Part shown: one piece after another, positions 44,904 through 54,485 of the stretch | Layout of the letters: each line of letters opens with the position of its first letter | How positions within the stretch are numbered: position 1 is the first letter of the stretch | Source of the DNA: Corynebacterium oculi | Lineage (GTDB): Bacteria; Actinomycetota; Actinomycetes; Mycobacteriales; Mycobacteriaceae | Direction: 5' to 3' | Assembly: GCF_001412105.1 (NCBI RefSeq) | Contig: NZ_LKST01000002.1 | Coordinates: forward strand, 1-64,000 | DNA length: 64,000 nt | Translations under genes and position numbers: made by a program | Notes under the pieces: generated by a model | Told to the model about the DNA's origin: nothing | The model's input: only the letters and a program-made list of their open reading frames with translations | Database searches by the model: none

Positions 44904-45248
44904 CTAAACCTCATCCAACGAACCATCAAGCGGCGCACACCGCAACGGCATCGACGGCGTATCCTCCCGCTCACACTCGGAAAACACCCCACCCGGACGC
45001 TGCAACACCCCCATGTGATAATCCCCATGAACACGCAAAAACGTCTCCACATACGTCCCAGGCTCTTCTAAACGCAACTGCTCAAAACGCTTCCACAACG
45101 CTGTCAAACGCGTCACTGCTTCCTTATGCTTCCACCACTGCGGCGCCCACCGAGTATCACCACCAGCCACACTCGGATACATCACCGCAATAAACTCCTC
45201 CACAAAGTGATACACAGTGGGATACACCAACCCCTCCTCTGTACTCAC
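44904..45248 (-). CDS. DUF4913 family protein
   Basis: A 114-residue protein from GTG 45248. The family pattern is clear: YPTVYHFVEEFIAVMYPSV, then RWAPQWWKHKEAVTRLTALW and VHGDYHMGVL. DUF4913 genes occur in conjugative regions of actinobacteria, next to coupling-protein genes, as here; a function is not known. The start overlaps the coupling-protein stop as GTGA. Confidence 0.85.
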   Translation of the reverse strand: MSTEEGLVYPTVYHFVEEFIAVMYPSVAGGDTRWAPQWWKHKEAVTRLTALWKRFEQLRLEEPGTYVETFLRVHGDYHMGVLQRPGGVFSECEREDTPSMPLRCAPLDGSLDEV

Positions 45249-47029
45249 AGCTGCGCCCCCTGATTCCCATCCACAACACCAGCGCTCTTCGAGCCCAACA
45301 ACGCTGTTACCTCCCGCGACCACGACCGATCCCACCACGGCTCCAACGCCACAATCATCGGCCGACGCTTCGTGGCAAACAACACCACCCGCCACGCCTC
45401 CATCGCCGCGATCTCCGCCACCGTCAAAATCTTCTTCTCCCGCACCTGCTGCGACACCGAACGCCCCTGCCGCGAACGCGACACCGACGAGGTCACCTGC
45501 TCATAATCACCAATCAACGCCTCCACCTTGCCCAACAACTTCTCATCACGAATACCCCCACCCACCATGACCACACCAGCGGCCGACCACAACAACTCCA
45601 TCCCCTCCCGGCCCCACACCTTCTCGCCTTGCATATACGACTGCAACACCGTCATCACGATGATCCCCCGCGACCCATAATGCGAATACACCTTCGGCAT
45701 CTGCGGCCACTGCACCACATTCGCCGCCTCATCCAACGCCGCTACCAACGGCACCGGCAACCGACCCCCACACAACTCCCCATACTCCTCCGCAGCCTTC
45801 ATCACCGCCACCGTCAACGCCGTGGTCAAAGCCGCAGCATTATCCGCCCCCTCCTTCGACAACACATACAACGTCCCAGACCCCTCACGCACAAAATCAT
45901 CAGGAGAAAACCGTCGAGCACCCGCCTGCGGCGTCACCCACCGCACCGCCTCCCGCCGCCCCAACGGTGCCGCCATCTGGGCTGCCTGCGAGAACAACCC
46001 CGAGCGCGTCTTCTCCGTAATCTGATACGTCCCCCGCAGCGCCGCGTGCTGCTGCCCCCACTCGGGGTACTGTGACAAAATACGGACAGGTGTTTTATCC
46101 TTCTCGTCATTCACCCACAAGAACACATCACTGATCGGACGGCCGTCCAACGCCGCCGCCAACAACAACCGCGCCAACAAATCACGGCCACCATCCCGGA
46201 AGTACCCATCCCCAGAATCATTCTCCCCCCGCGCCGCGCACTTGAAAATATCCGACAACTCCAACGCCGCCGCATCCATCACTGCTTCATCTCGCCGGAT
46301 CATCTCCAACGGATCAAAAAACCACGGCTCCTGCTCCAACCCCACCGCAATACGCTGAGGATCAAAGACGAACACCGCACCCCGGCTTTTCATCAACTCC
46401 ACGGTCTCATCAACAATATCGCGCTTATTCGACGTCGTGACCACCACACCCGGAGCATCCACCATCGCCGGAATCACCACCGCCGTGGACTTACCCATAC
46501 GCGGCCCCATGAGCACCAACAACAAATCCTCCCAGGTGGAAAACACCGACTGCTTACTACCCGGAATATGCCCCAACCGCAGCCCAGGACAACGATCCAT
46601 CACCTCCCGAGAAAACCACTGCCGCCCAGCCTTCTGCGCCGCCGCTTTACTCATCGAAGCAATATCCTTCGCCGACGCCAACTGCGCCGCCGCGGCATCT
46701 ACCCGCGTACGCCTCCCCACACGCCGCCGATGCACCATCCACACCACAACACTGCCAACCACTACCAGTGTCCACAGCACTACCAGCGTGGCCACCGCAG
46801 GCCACGCCCACCACACTGTGCCCTTGACAAACCCCATAATCAGCGTGATCGGATTCCACGGCACCTCCGCAGCAGGCATGCCTTGCCCGGTAAGAACAAA
46901 GCCCACCTTCAAACTCATCGACGCCGAGAACGCCAGCACTCCCACCACGCCAATCAGCCCCAGCAAGAACATCTGCTGGGGATCCTGCCGCCCAGGTTGC
47001 CTCACCCGCCGCACATTCCGATCACTCAT
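45245..47029 (-). CDS. VirD4/TraG-type coupling protein
   Basis: Hexameric ATPase that brings the relaxase-DNA complex to the secretion channel. The 594-residue protein has two N-terminal membrane helices (LIGVVGVLAFSASMSL near 28; VWWAWPAVATLVVLWTLVVV near 71). Walker A is LMGPRMGKSTAVV near 172 and Walker B VAALDEAANVV near 424. The TraM-recognition motif region (YSHYGSRGIIVMTVLQSYMQ) follows. It overlaps the gene before it and the DUF4913 gene after it. Confidence 0.92.
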   Translation of the reverse strand: MSDRNVRRVRQPGRQDPQQMFLLGLIGVVGVLAFSASMSLKVGFVLTGQGMPAAEVPWNPITLIMGFVKGTVWWAWPAVATLVVLWTLVVVGSVVVWMVHRRRVGRRTRVDAAAAQLASAKDIASMSKAAAQKAGRQWFSREVMDRCPGLRLGHIPGSKQSVFSTWEDLLLVLMGPRMGKSTAVVIPAMVDAPGVVVTTSNKRDIVDETVELMKSRGAVFVFDPQRIAVGLEQEPWFFDPLEMIRRDEAVMDAAALELSDIFKCAARGENDSGDGYFRDGGRDLLARLLLAAALDGRPISDVFLWVNDEKDKTPVRILSQYPEWGQQHAALRGTYQITEKTRSGLFSQAAQMAAPLGRREAVRWVTPQAGARRFSPDDFVREGSGTLYVLSKEGADNAAALTTALTVAVMKAAEEYGELCGGRLPVPLVAALDEAANVVQWPQMPKVYSHYGSRGIIVMTVLQSYMQGEKVWGREGMELLWSAAGVVMVGGGIRDEKLLGKVEALIGDYEQVTSSVSRSRQGRSVSQQVREKKILTVAEIAAMEAWRVVLFATKRRPMIVALEPWWDRSWSREVTALLGSKSAGVVDGNQGAQL

Positions 47030-47711
47030 CAGTAGCCACCAACTCCGTCAAATCGCGCTCCTGCCACCCCATAAACCCCGGAGTCTGCGCCATCGTCAAA
47101 GCCCGCTCATCTGCCTCATCGACATGAACCACCACGGCAACCCCCATTTTCGCGCCCGTCGCACGCAGCTTCTCCTCATCCAACTGCGGGCACATCGTCG
47201 TTACATGCAACCGACCCACCTCATGACCACACGCCTCCAAGGCCTTATGCGCCATCCACACAGCTTTCTCCGCGACCGACTGCTCAGCCGACACTAAATC
47301 CCCAGCCTGCCGAACCCGATCCTCATCATGAAACGCGCCATACCACACCGGATCATCCTCCATATCCACAATGGCAAACGCCCCCTCCCCCGAATCTTTA
47401 TCCTCTTCAGCAGCCACCCACAACCACACCTCTGCAAGATCATCACCCATCTGAGCTAACTGCTCAGCACGCTGCGCATTCTCCCCCTCAGCCCGCGCGA
47501 ATGTTTCCTCACGCACCTGCACATAATTCACCCGAATCTTCACCAACGCCCGCTTAAAAGCCGCAAAATCCGACCCATTATCCCACCCCTGCTCTACCGC
47601 AAACGCACGCAACTTACGGTGATCACGCTGTTCCCGCAGCATCACACGATGCTCTCTGACCACCGCATCAATCTCCGCCCAACGGTTTTTCATCGCCTCG
47701 GTAATAGCCAT
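47022..47711 (-). CDS. Hypothetical protein of the transfer operon
   Basis: About 229 residues from ATG 47711 (MAITEAMKNRWAEI). A long helical first half (VVREHRVMLREQRDHRKLRA; TFARAEGENAQRAEQLAQMG) is followed by an acidic alpha/beta second half. A GTG three codons earlier is an alternative start. I see no membrane segment, ATPase motif or known family. Its end overlaps the coupling-protein start, which suggests a partner role, perhaps in substrate choice. Confidence 0.65.
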   Translation of the reverse strand: MAITEAMKNRWAEIDAVVREHRVMLREQRDHRKLRAFAVEQGWDNGSDFAAFKRALVKIRVNYVQVREETFARAEGENAQRAEQLAQMGDDLAEVWLWVAAEEDKDSGEGAFAIVDMEDDPVWYGAFHDEDRVRQAGDLVSAEQSVAEKAVWMAHKALEACGHEVGRLHVTTMCPQLDEEKLRATGAKMGVAVVVHVDEADERALTMAQTPGFMGWQERDLTELVATDE

Positions 47712-47776
47712 CTTTTCCACCAATCCTTCTCTCTCGTCCGTATCCCATAACCCCCACACCAGGGATATCCCGACCC

Positions 47777-48349
47777 CTAGTACGCCACATCCGTGATGTC
47801 ATACGCACCAACTCGCCAACGATCCTGCTCATAGACCACATCAACCTCTGCAGAAAAACGCGAATACGGTGTAGTCTCACCACCAGGGTGATGCACAGTT
47901 TGCTCCACAGTGGCATCCACCACACCACTGTGACCATCACTGCTCATCTCCACCGACTCCGGGGTCACCACAGCAACAACCTCATCACCAGATGCCGCCC
48001 ACACCGGCCACGACGAAGGCATCGCTTTCGTCCCCATCTCCTTACCGCGTGCCTGCTCCAACTGCGCCCGCCACGAATCCGTCAACTGATCACCAACCCG
48101 CAAAAACCCCTCCAATGTCGACTCATCAGTAGCAGGTTTCCACGACAAACCCGCCACCATCACCGACACCGCCGCCCACTGCGGATCCTCCGCCACCGGA
48201 TCAATCTCTACATGATCATCACTGCCATGATCATGACCATGCTCATCAGACGACTCCCCTAAAAACCCGACCATCGCCCACGCCCCCACACCCACCATCG
48301 CCACCACCAAAACCACAAGAACAACCACCTGTACCCGAGAAAACTTCAT
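47777..48349 (-). CDS. Membrane-anchored NTF2-like transfer protein
   Basis: A 190-residue protein with one N-terminal membrane helix (VVVLVVLVVAMVGVGAWAMV) and a His/Asp-rich linker (EHGHDHGSDDH) that may bind metal. The globular domain ends FSAEVDVVYEQDRWRVGAYD, the pattern of NTF2-like domains in VirB8/TcpC proteins. It may be a scaffold of the channel. The wall-hydrolase gene ends seven bases before it. Confidence 0.7.
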   Translation of the reverse strand: MKFSRVQVVVLVVLVVAMVGVGAWAMVGFLGESSDEHGHDHGSDDHVEIDPVAEDPQWAAVSVMVAGLSWKPATDESTLEGFLRVGDQLTDSWRAQLEQARGKEMGTKAMPSSWPVWAASGDEVVAVVTPESVEMSSDGHSGVVDATVEQTVHHPGGETTPYSRFSAEVDVVYEQDRWRVGAYDITDVAY

Positions 48350-48356
48350 AACCCCT

Positions 48357-50063
48357 CTACTCCTTCACATCTTCCTTGTCATCATGTTCTCCTGCATGCC
48401 TCTGGTCAGCTACCTTGCCGGTAGCCGCCGTAAACTTCTCAGCTTCCTTCGGCACCACCTGAACATAATTAAGAGTCTCTTTAAACGGCGGGACACCACC
48501 ATGAGCCTGCACCGCACCAGGACCAGCGTTATACGCCGCCAACATCAACTCCGTGGGATCACCAGAAATCGCCCCCGAAGCTAAAAGCGGTGCCTGATCC
48601 TTAGCAATCCCACACAAATACCTCGCCGCCGCCATCGTGGCATCCGCCGGATCACTCGGTGACCCCGAACCCGCAGGGCCTGCCACCTGCCCCTGCTCAT
48701 CCACCTTGGCCCCCACCGACGCCCACGTTAAAGGCATAAACTGCGCATACCCCTGCGCACCTACCGGCGAGACCGCATCCGCGTGAAACCCACCAGATTC
48801 GTGATACAACAACCCCGCCAACAACGGCGACGAAACCTCACGACACACCTGACCACCCAGACCAATCCACTTCACCAACTCCGGCGGGATCTGCGCAGTA
48901 TCCAACCCCTCATCCGGGTGAACACCCACCCCACCACACCCATCACCCATACGCGGCGAAGACGATCCCCCCTCCGGTGCCGGAGCAAACTCATGATCAG
49001 GGCCAGGAAAACCACCACCCACCGTAGTGACATGCACATGATCAAAATGATTCTGCGTCGGAGACCCACGATCCTCCATCACATTGCCCTCACCCTCCGA
49101 CGGGATATACTCCTGCCGCCAGATCATGTACTCAATATGGAAATCCTCACGGTTGGCATACAAATAATCCCGAATCTCATCACCTAACCGCCGCCCAGCA
49201 TCACCATCCCAACCCGGGATCATCACATCGACTGCACGCCCAGACGGGTGATCCGGGAACGGATCATACGGCCGCCACCCACCAATCGTTTCAATCTCAG
49301 GGAACCGCTGCGCCACACTCCGCGCGACCCGAATCGCATCCACCTGCAAATGCTCTTCATTAGCAATCTTCTCCGACGGGGCCAACACCCCACCAGAACT
49401 CCGCCGAGACCCATCCCCCGGCTGCGTCTCCTTGGTAGGAGCATCCTCCTCCGAGGAAGGTGCTTTCCCCGGCCCACCCGTGCCCGGTTCCACAGCCTTG
49501 TTCAACCACGGCACCGGATCCACATCCTGGCCACCACCAAGCCGCGATGGCTGCCAGACCTCAAAGTGCAGATGTGAACCCCCAGGACCAGGAGGCGACA
49601 CCTCACCGTTATAACCCTCATGAGCGATATGCTGACCCGCTTTAACCCGATCCCCCGCTTTTACCAAAACATGCTGCGGGAACATATGCCCATACACCGT
49701 CGAAAACGTCTCCCCACCATACTCATGATCAATCACAATCCACTGTCCAAAACCCGACGCCTCACCTGCGGCCACCACCACCCCATCGGCAAACGCATAG
49801 ATCGGAGTACCTGCCCCTTGCGGAATATCCACACCCCGATGATCCGGGCGCTCAGGAACCCGCCACCCAGAACCAAGATGGTTCATCGCATTTTTCTCCG
49901 GCAAGGAAAACTCCCCCTCAGGCACCCCACCAGATAACGACCTACCACGACCACCATCAACACACTGCTCTGGTGTGTCATCGACCCCGATCACCGCTAA
50001 AAACACCACCAACACCACCACCACACCAATGGCAACCGCGACCACTTTCCGAGATGTTTTCAC
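48357..50063 (-). CDS. Three-domain cell-wall hydrolase of the transfer apparatus
   Basis: A membrane-anchored enzyme of 568 residues that would open peptidoglycan for the conjugation channel. After a signal anchor (VVAVAIGVVVVLVVFLAVIG) comes an M23 endopeptidase domain with HRGVDIP near 75-81 and SHLHFEVW near 163-170. A middle domain (about 240-370: GGWRPYDPFPDHPSGRAVDV, NHFDHVHVT) resembles VanY-like/ARB_07466-type peptidases. Last is a lytic transglycosylase with LLYHESGGFHADAVSPVGAQ and AYNAGPGAV. GTG 50063 overlaps the preceding stop. Having all three activities in one protein is notable. Confidence 0.9.
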   Translation of the reverse strand: MKTSRKVVAVAIGVVVVLVVFLAVIGVDDTPEQCVDGGRGRSLSGGVPEGEFSLPEKNAMNHLGSGWRVPERPDHRGVDIPQGAGTPIYAFADGVVVAAGEASGFGQWIVIDHEYGGETFSTVYGHMFPQHVLVKAGDRVKAGQHIAHEGYNGEVSPPGPGGSHLHFEVWQPSRLGGGQDVDPVPWLNKAVEPGTGGPGKAPSSEEDAPTKETQPGDGSRRSSGGVLAPSEKIANEEHLQVDAIRVARSVAQRFPEIETIGGWRPYDPFPDHPSGRAVDVMIPGWDGDAGRRLGDEIRDYLYANREDFHIEYMIWRQEYIPSEGEGNVMEDRGSPTQNHFDHVHVTTVGGGFPGPDHEFAPAPEGGSSSPRMGDGCGGVGVHPDEGLDTAQIPPELVKWIGLGGQVCREVSSPLLAGLLYHESGGFHADAVSPVGAQGYAQFMPLTWASVGAKVDEQGQVAGPAGSGSPSDPADATMAAARYLCGIAKDQAPLLASGAISGDPTELMLAAYNAGPGAVQAHGGVPPFKETLNYVQVVPKEAEKFTAATGKVADQRHAGEHDDKEDVKE

Positions 50064-50347
50064 CCCACACCCCCAGAAGAATCCACCCCACAAGGTGTAT
50101 GCCCCAGCGTGACGATCTGGGCCCGTAACCGCGCATTCTCCTCCGCCAATTTGGAATACTCCCGCGCAGGCATCACCGGCCACACCCCCGCCTCCATCAC
50201 CGACTTACGCACCGTTTCCACCGTGACCCCATACTCCGCAGCAATCACCCTGGCTGCCTGCGACGGAGAATCATACCCCTCCCACCGCTCAACAAAATCC
50301 GACACCATACGCTCATGCACAACCCGAGGAATACGCCGATACATCAC
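50060..50347 (-). CDS. Small helix-turn-helix/coiled-coil protein (IS3 OrfA-like)
   Basis: A 95-residue protein. SPSQAARVIAAEYGVTVETV is a helix-turn-helix like that of IS3-type OrfA, followed by a leucine-zipper-like YSKLAEENARLRAQIVTLG. No second transposase frame or IS end is near, and both its ends overlap neighbouring transfer genes (ATGA at 50344-50347, GTGA at 50060-50063). So it looks like a resident part of the operon and not an insertion. A DNA-binding role is possible. Confidence 0.7.
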   Translation of the reverse strand: MMYRRIPRVVHERMVSDFVERWEGYDSPSQAARVIAAEYGVTVETVRKSVMEAGVWPVMPAREYSKLAEENARLRAQIVTLGHTPCGVDSSGGVG

Positions 50348-52086
50348 GCCACCTCCTGCCCCTGCGCGAAATATGCGTCAAAACGCATATTCGTGTCATG
50401 GATACGATGCTCATACTCAGTCGGAAACAACATCGTCTGAATCGGAATCCCCGGCGACCCATCCTTCGACGCCTTAACCATAAACCGCCCACGCCCAGGC
50501 GGCGTCGCATTCGCCCCTTGCGTCCGCGCCCGCTTCGGCGCAGCCCCCTTCGACCACGACGTCACCATCTGCGCCTCAGCCTGAGTAAACGGCAACATCG
50601 AGGACAACGTATCGAGCTCCGATAACGGCAACCCACCACAGATCACCATGCCCGCACGCTCAATAAAACCCATCGCCGTTTTGCGATCCTCTTCCGTCGG
50701 CAACGCCTGGAGATCCTTAAACGTATGGGTAATCATGTACAGCGCCGTACCCGTCGTGCGATTAAGGCGCGTGAGCGCATCGACCTCGGAGACCATCCCC
50801 GCCCCCACCGCCAGGGTCTGCCACATCTCATCGAGAACAATCCCGAAATACCGCTGCTCAGCAAGCCCCGCATCAGCCAAAACGTGCGCCGCCTCAATCG
50901 AACCAAACGCATTCGACCAACACGCCACCACCACCGCAGCCTTCGTCGAGCGATCCGTGGAATCCAACGCCGAGACATCAATACACACCGCCGGAGCCGA
51001 TACATCAATCGGCTCTGTGGTCTGTCCTGAGAAGATCTTTCCCGTCGCACCATCCAACAAAGAGTTCAACGACAACAACAGCGCATCAGTACGCTCATGC
51101 CACTCTTGATCACTGCGCGCACGCAGCATCGTGCGCAACGACTGCGAACCCTGATCAATCTGAGCAATCAAATCCCGCAACGTCGGCGGATTCGCCCAAT
51201 CAACATCCCGGGAGGCATACAACTCACGCAACCCCATCGAGATCACCATCGCCTCATAATCCGCCACCCCGTGACCACCAGGATTATTCGCCCGCGCCAA
51301 CCCCACCAGTGAGCGCACCATCGCCACCTGACGACCATGCACCTGCTCCTTAGTCTTATCCACCAAGTCCCACTTTTCTGCCTGCTCCAGCAGCGGGATG
51401 ATCCTCCCCAAAGCCCCCACATCCAAAGGATTAAGCGAACCCACACCATGCCCCAACGTGATCACCTGACCACCCACCGCCTGAGTAAACCCCACATACT
51501 CAGCCTTCACATCACCAGCAATAATCGGAACATGCCCCTGAGCAACATGCCCCAACAACATCTTGCGAACCATCGTGGACTTACCTAGCCCCGGCAACGA
51601 GAGCACAAACGCACTCGGATTAGCAATAATGCCCTCCCGAAACCACGCGAACGCATCACACCCCACATCCATACTCGTCGTCACATGCCGCCCCACCGGA
51701 GTACCGATCATCGGTGCCGGGGCACCAATCACGTTCGGGTTAAACCCCGCACCCAGATTCGTCGTAGTCTGCCACTCAGTAGGACCAGAAACCACACGCG
51801 CATTCCCACCCCCACGCGCAGCAATACCATGCACACCCGGAGCAGGCAACGGATCTTCCCCCACCACCGGCTCTAACCCACCAGCAGCTTGACGCAACTG
51901 CTCTAACCGATGCTGCTGCCGCTCATGGTCTTTCAACCACCGCCGATACCTCCGCCCAGACTGTGTCCACCACGGCGGTACCATCACCTCACCAGCAACA
52001 ATATTCTCATGCAACGACTCCATATCCCCCGCAACCGGCTCCACCACTCGACCAACCCGACCACGAGAATTCCCCGGCACCCTCAT
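50344..52086 (-). CDS. VirB4/TraC-like secretion ATPase
   Basis: A 580-residue ATPase that powers assembly and substrate passage in type IV secretion. Walker A is SLPGLGKSTMVRKML near 165-180, Walker B FGIVLDEMWQTL near 413. YMITHTFKDLQAL and AGMVICGGLPLSELDTLS are typical of VirB4-family C-terminal domains. The N-terminal VirB4 domain seems to be carried by the neighbouring SCO6880-like protein, so the two may work as one split unit. It overlaps both neighbours by four bases. Confidence 0.88.
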   Translation of the reverse strand: MRVPGNSRGRVGRVVEPVAGDMESLHENIVAGEVMVPPWWTQSGRRYRRWLKDHERQQHRLEQLRQAAGGLEPVVGEDPLPAPGVHGIAARGGGNARVVSGPTEWQTTTNLGAGFNPNVIGAPAPMIGTPVGRHVTTSMDVGCDAFAWFREGIIANPSAFVLSLPGLGKSTMVRKMLLGHVAQGHVPIIAGDVKAEYVGFTQAVGGQVITLGHGVGSLNPLDVGALGRIIPLLEQAEKWDLVDKTKEQVHGRQVAMVRSLVGLARANNPGGHGVADYEAMVISMGLRELYASRDVDWANPPTLRDLIAQIDQGSQSLRTMLRARSDQEWHERTDALLLSLNSLLDGATGKIFSGQTTEPIDVSAPAVCIDVSALDSTDRSTKAAVVVACWSNAFGSIEAAHVLADAGLAEQRYFGIVLDEMWQTLAVGAGMVSEVDALTRLNRTTGTALYMITHTFKDLQALPTEEDRKTAMGFIERAGMVICGGLPLSELDTLSSMLPFTQAEAQMVTSWSKGAAPKRARTQGANATPPGRGRFMVKASKDGSPGIPIQTMLFPTEYEHRIHDTNMRFDAYFAQGQEVA

Positions 52087-52994
52087 GCCACCTTCACCTC
52101 ACTCCCGGTATGCTGCCACCCCAAAACCCCCACACCAGCAGAAGCCACCACCGCCATCTCCTGCCTGCCCCACACCCGCCGCACCCGCAGCCGCGCCTGC
52201 GGCGATAACTGATGCAACAACCCCGCAGCAAGACCCTCCGCATGCTGCCGAGACGACCCCATCACCGTCAACACCCCACCACGACGCCCACCCGACACCC
52301 CACCAGGATGCTCATCCATCACCGGGCGATACCACCGCGCACAACGCACCACATCAACAACATCCAATCCCGACAACACACCCTGAAATTCCTCCCCCAC
52401 CTCCGAAGAATCAAAATTGCACTCATACGACACACACGCCACCTGACCAATCTCAATACCCCCCACCTGACCACGCACAACATCACACTGCGGAGGCCAC
52501 ACCAACTGCTGCTCCCCACCACTCGACGGCCACCACACACCGCCCCACTGATAAATGTCCTCCACCGACAACGGAACAAGATCCAATCCCACCGCAGCAC
52601 CAGCCTCATACACCCTCGGGTACTCCTGCGCAACATACGTCACAAGCTCACTCACATCCTCACGCTGGCTTTTTGTCGCCGCACGAAACGTCACCGACAT
52701 CAACGGACGAGCAGAAAACATCCCCACGTTGACCCCACACGTCGCTACTACCTGATCACGCGCCCCCACACGAGACTCCCACTCATCACACTGCCCCCAC
52801 GACGCCTCCCCCTCACCAGCAAGCATCACCGTAAGCTGATGACGCTTACCATCAACAAGAGCACCAAAAGCAAACCCACCAGCTTCACGCGAAGACTCCA
52901 CCACCGTAGAAGCCAAACACGCCGGACTATAACCACCTCGACGCTGCCGAGACGACACCCACGGAAAAATATTCATCCCCATACCCCTTGTCAC
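52083..52994 (-). CDS. Hypothetical transfer-operon protein between SCO6880-like and VirB4-like genes
   Basis: About 303 residues. It has no membrane segment and no motif I recognise; short aromatic patches (IYQWGGVWWPSSGGEQQLVW, WYRPVMDEHP) stand out. GTG 52994 has AAGGA at a good distance; ATG 52976 is an alternative. The end overlaps the VirB4-like gene start as ATGA. In actinobacterial T4SS operons a protein often sits at this place, so it may be a cytoplasmic adaptor. Confidence 0.65.
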   Translation of the reverse strand: MTRGMGMNIFPWVSSRQRRGGYSPACLASTVVESSREAGGFAFGALVDGKRHQLTVMLAGEGEASWGQCDEWESRVGARDQVVATCGVNVGMFSARPLMSVTFRAATKSQREDVSELVTYVAQEYPRVYEAGAAVGLDLVPLSVEDIYQWGGVWWPSSGGEQQLVWPPQCDVVRGQVGGIEIGQVACVSYECNFDSSEVGEEFQGVLSGLDVVDVVRCARWYRPVMDEHPGGVSGGRRGGVLTVMGSSRQHAEGLAAGLLHQLSPQARLRVRRVWGRQEMAVVASAGVGVLGWQHTGSEVKVA

Positions 52995-53005
52995 CTTCAA
53001 TCCTT

Positions 53006-54478
53006 TTACGCTCGCGCTAACCCAGAAACAGATTCCCTCGTCCACGGCAACTGCCCCACACCCAAACCACAAATAAACGCCGCATCCTGCTGCAACGTCG
53101 CTACCTGCAACCGCAACGACGAACCAGAACCCAACTGCTCCACGTCATGCACCATCCGTGGAATCTCCGCCACCTCATCCACCGTGGCCGTCACCAACAA
53201 CGAATACCGCCCCAACTGCGCACCCCGCGCCTGCGCAATACGAGCAGCATTGGTGTGCTCCACCCGCATCCCCGCTGCCGCCGAACGAATCTTCTTCGAC
53301 GAATTCAACGCCGTCAACGCATCCCGATGCTCCGCCTCCACCTTCTTCGCCCCCTCACCCGCATGAAACGGCCGATACAACAACGTCACACGCTTACGCA
53401 ACACCCGCGAATGCGGAGCCGTAATCGACGTCAACACATGATCCTCAAACGTCGAACGCGGTGCCTCAGCCATCTCCCACGTCACCGAATACACACCCTC
53501 ATGGGCATACCGATCCTTCTCATCACGCGCCCAACCAGGCCCCGCATCATCCCACGACAACCCATGCGACTGACCCGCCACTTTCAACCGCTCAAATTCC
53601 GTTTCCGCCGCCGGATTAAACCCCTGATGCACCCTCGCCACCAACGCCTGCTCATCCATCGGGCTCGCCAAAATACCCGCCCACGACAAATCCTCCGCCC
53701 ACGTCGGAACCCTCGTCGCCAAATTCGACACAAAAGCGTCTTCTTTAAGCCCTTCCCCGTCCAACTTCACCGTGACAGCAACATGCGCATCAATCTCCGG
53801 CACCCCCACACTGAGCAGCTCAGCAGCATCCTCCATCACCCTCCGCGCCAACCACGGTGCATTCTCATCCATAATGGAATCCACCTCACGACGCACCAGC
53901 TCACCAGAACCCGGACGAACCCCCACACTCACACTGGCCGCCAACACATCACCAGACAACGACAACCCCGCAATCCACCGACCCCACGACGCCGTCATCG
54001 CATTGCGTTCTTCCTGCATCATCGCAGTCTGCCCAGAGAGCTGACAATCAAACACCACCGTCGCTTCACGACGTAACCGATCTACGATGATCGCAAAATC
54101 CCTCCCCGCACCATCACTAGCAGCAATAATCTCCGTACGAGCAAGCAATCCCGGCAATCGATGCTGCCCACCAGGCATCCGCGACAACCCACCACTGACA
54201 TACTCATGCTCACCACGCTTGACCTTGCGGTGATACTGCCACCGCATCTGCACATGCTGCGCCAAAGTACGCCCACCCCACGACATCGACACCACCGCCG
54301 CAGCCACCACCGACACCGGCAACACCACAAACAAACCAATCTTTGACAGCCCCACAAGCCTCAAAATCAAAAACACCATAAAACCACCACCAACAATGGC
54401 GGTCGCCTTCATCGAAAAACCACCAAGACCAGTTCGCTTCGGCGGCTGCCCCAACGAATAATTCGGAATCTCTACCAT
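53006..54478 (-). CDS. SCO6880-like type IV secretion protein
   Basis: A 490-residue protein from ATG 54478 (MVEIPNYSLGQPPKRTGLGG). Two adjoining membrane helices lie at about 25-65 (AIVGGGFMVFLILRLVGLSK; IGLFVVLPVSVVAAAVVSM), like a VirB3/PrgI module. The soluble part follows (LPGLLARTEIIAASDGAGRD; RLRREATVVFDCQLSG) and matches the N-terminal domain of VirB4 proteins. This is the SCO6880 family of actinobacterial conjugation. It would pair with the ATPase two genes on. Confidence 0.85.
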   Translation of the reverse strand: MVEIPNYSLGQPPKRTGLGGFSMKATAIVGGGFMVFLILRLVGLSKIGLFVVLPVSVVAAAVVSMSWGGRTLAQHVQMRWQYHRKVKRGEHEYVSGGLSRMPGGQHRLPGLLARTEIIAASDGAGRDFAIIVDRLRREATVVFDCQLSGQTAMMQEERNAMTASWGRWIAGLSLSGDVLAASVSVGVRPGSGELVRREVDSIMDENAPWLARRVMEDAAELLSVGVPEIDAHVAVTVKLDGEGLKEDAFVSNLATRVPTWAEDLSWAGILASPMDEQALVARVHQGFNPAAETEFERLKVAGQSHGLSWDDAGPGWARDEKDRYAHEGVYSVTWEMAEAPRSTFEDHVLTSITAPHSRVLRKRVTLLYRPFHAGEGAKKVEAEHRDALTALNSSKKIRSAAAGMRVEHTNAARIAQARGAQLGRYSLLVTATVDEVAEIPRMVHDVEQLGSGSSLRLQVATLQQDAAFICGLGVGQLPWTRESVSGLARA

Positions 54479-54485
54479 CACCTAC

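Noticed and set aside
50060..50347. A separate IS3 insertion
   Set aside because: There is no OrfB, no inverted repeats, and four-base overlaps with both neighbours.
52212..53366. Long plus-strand open frames opposite the transfer genes
   Set aside because: Their His/Arg/Pro/Thr-rich products reflect the C/A-rich strand; the minus-strand genes have families and overlapping starts.
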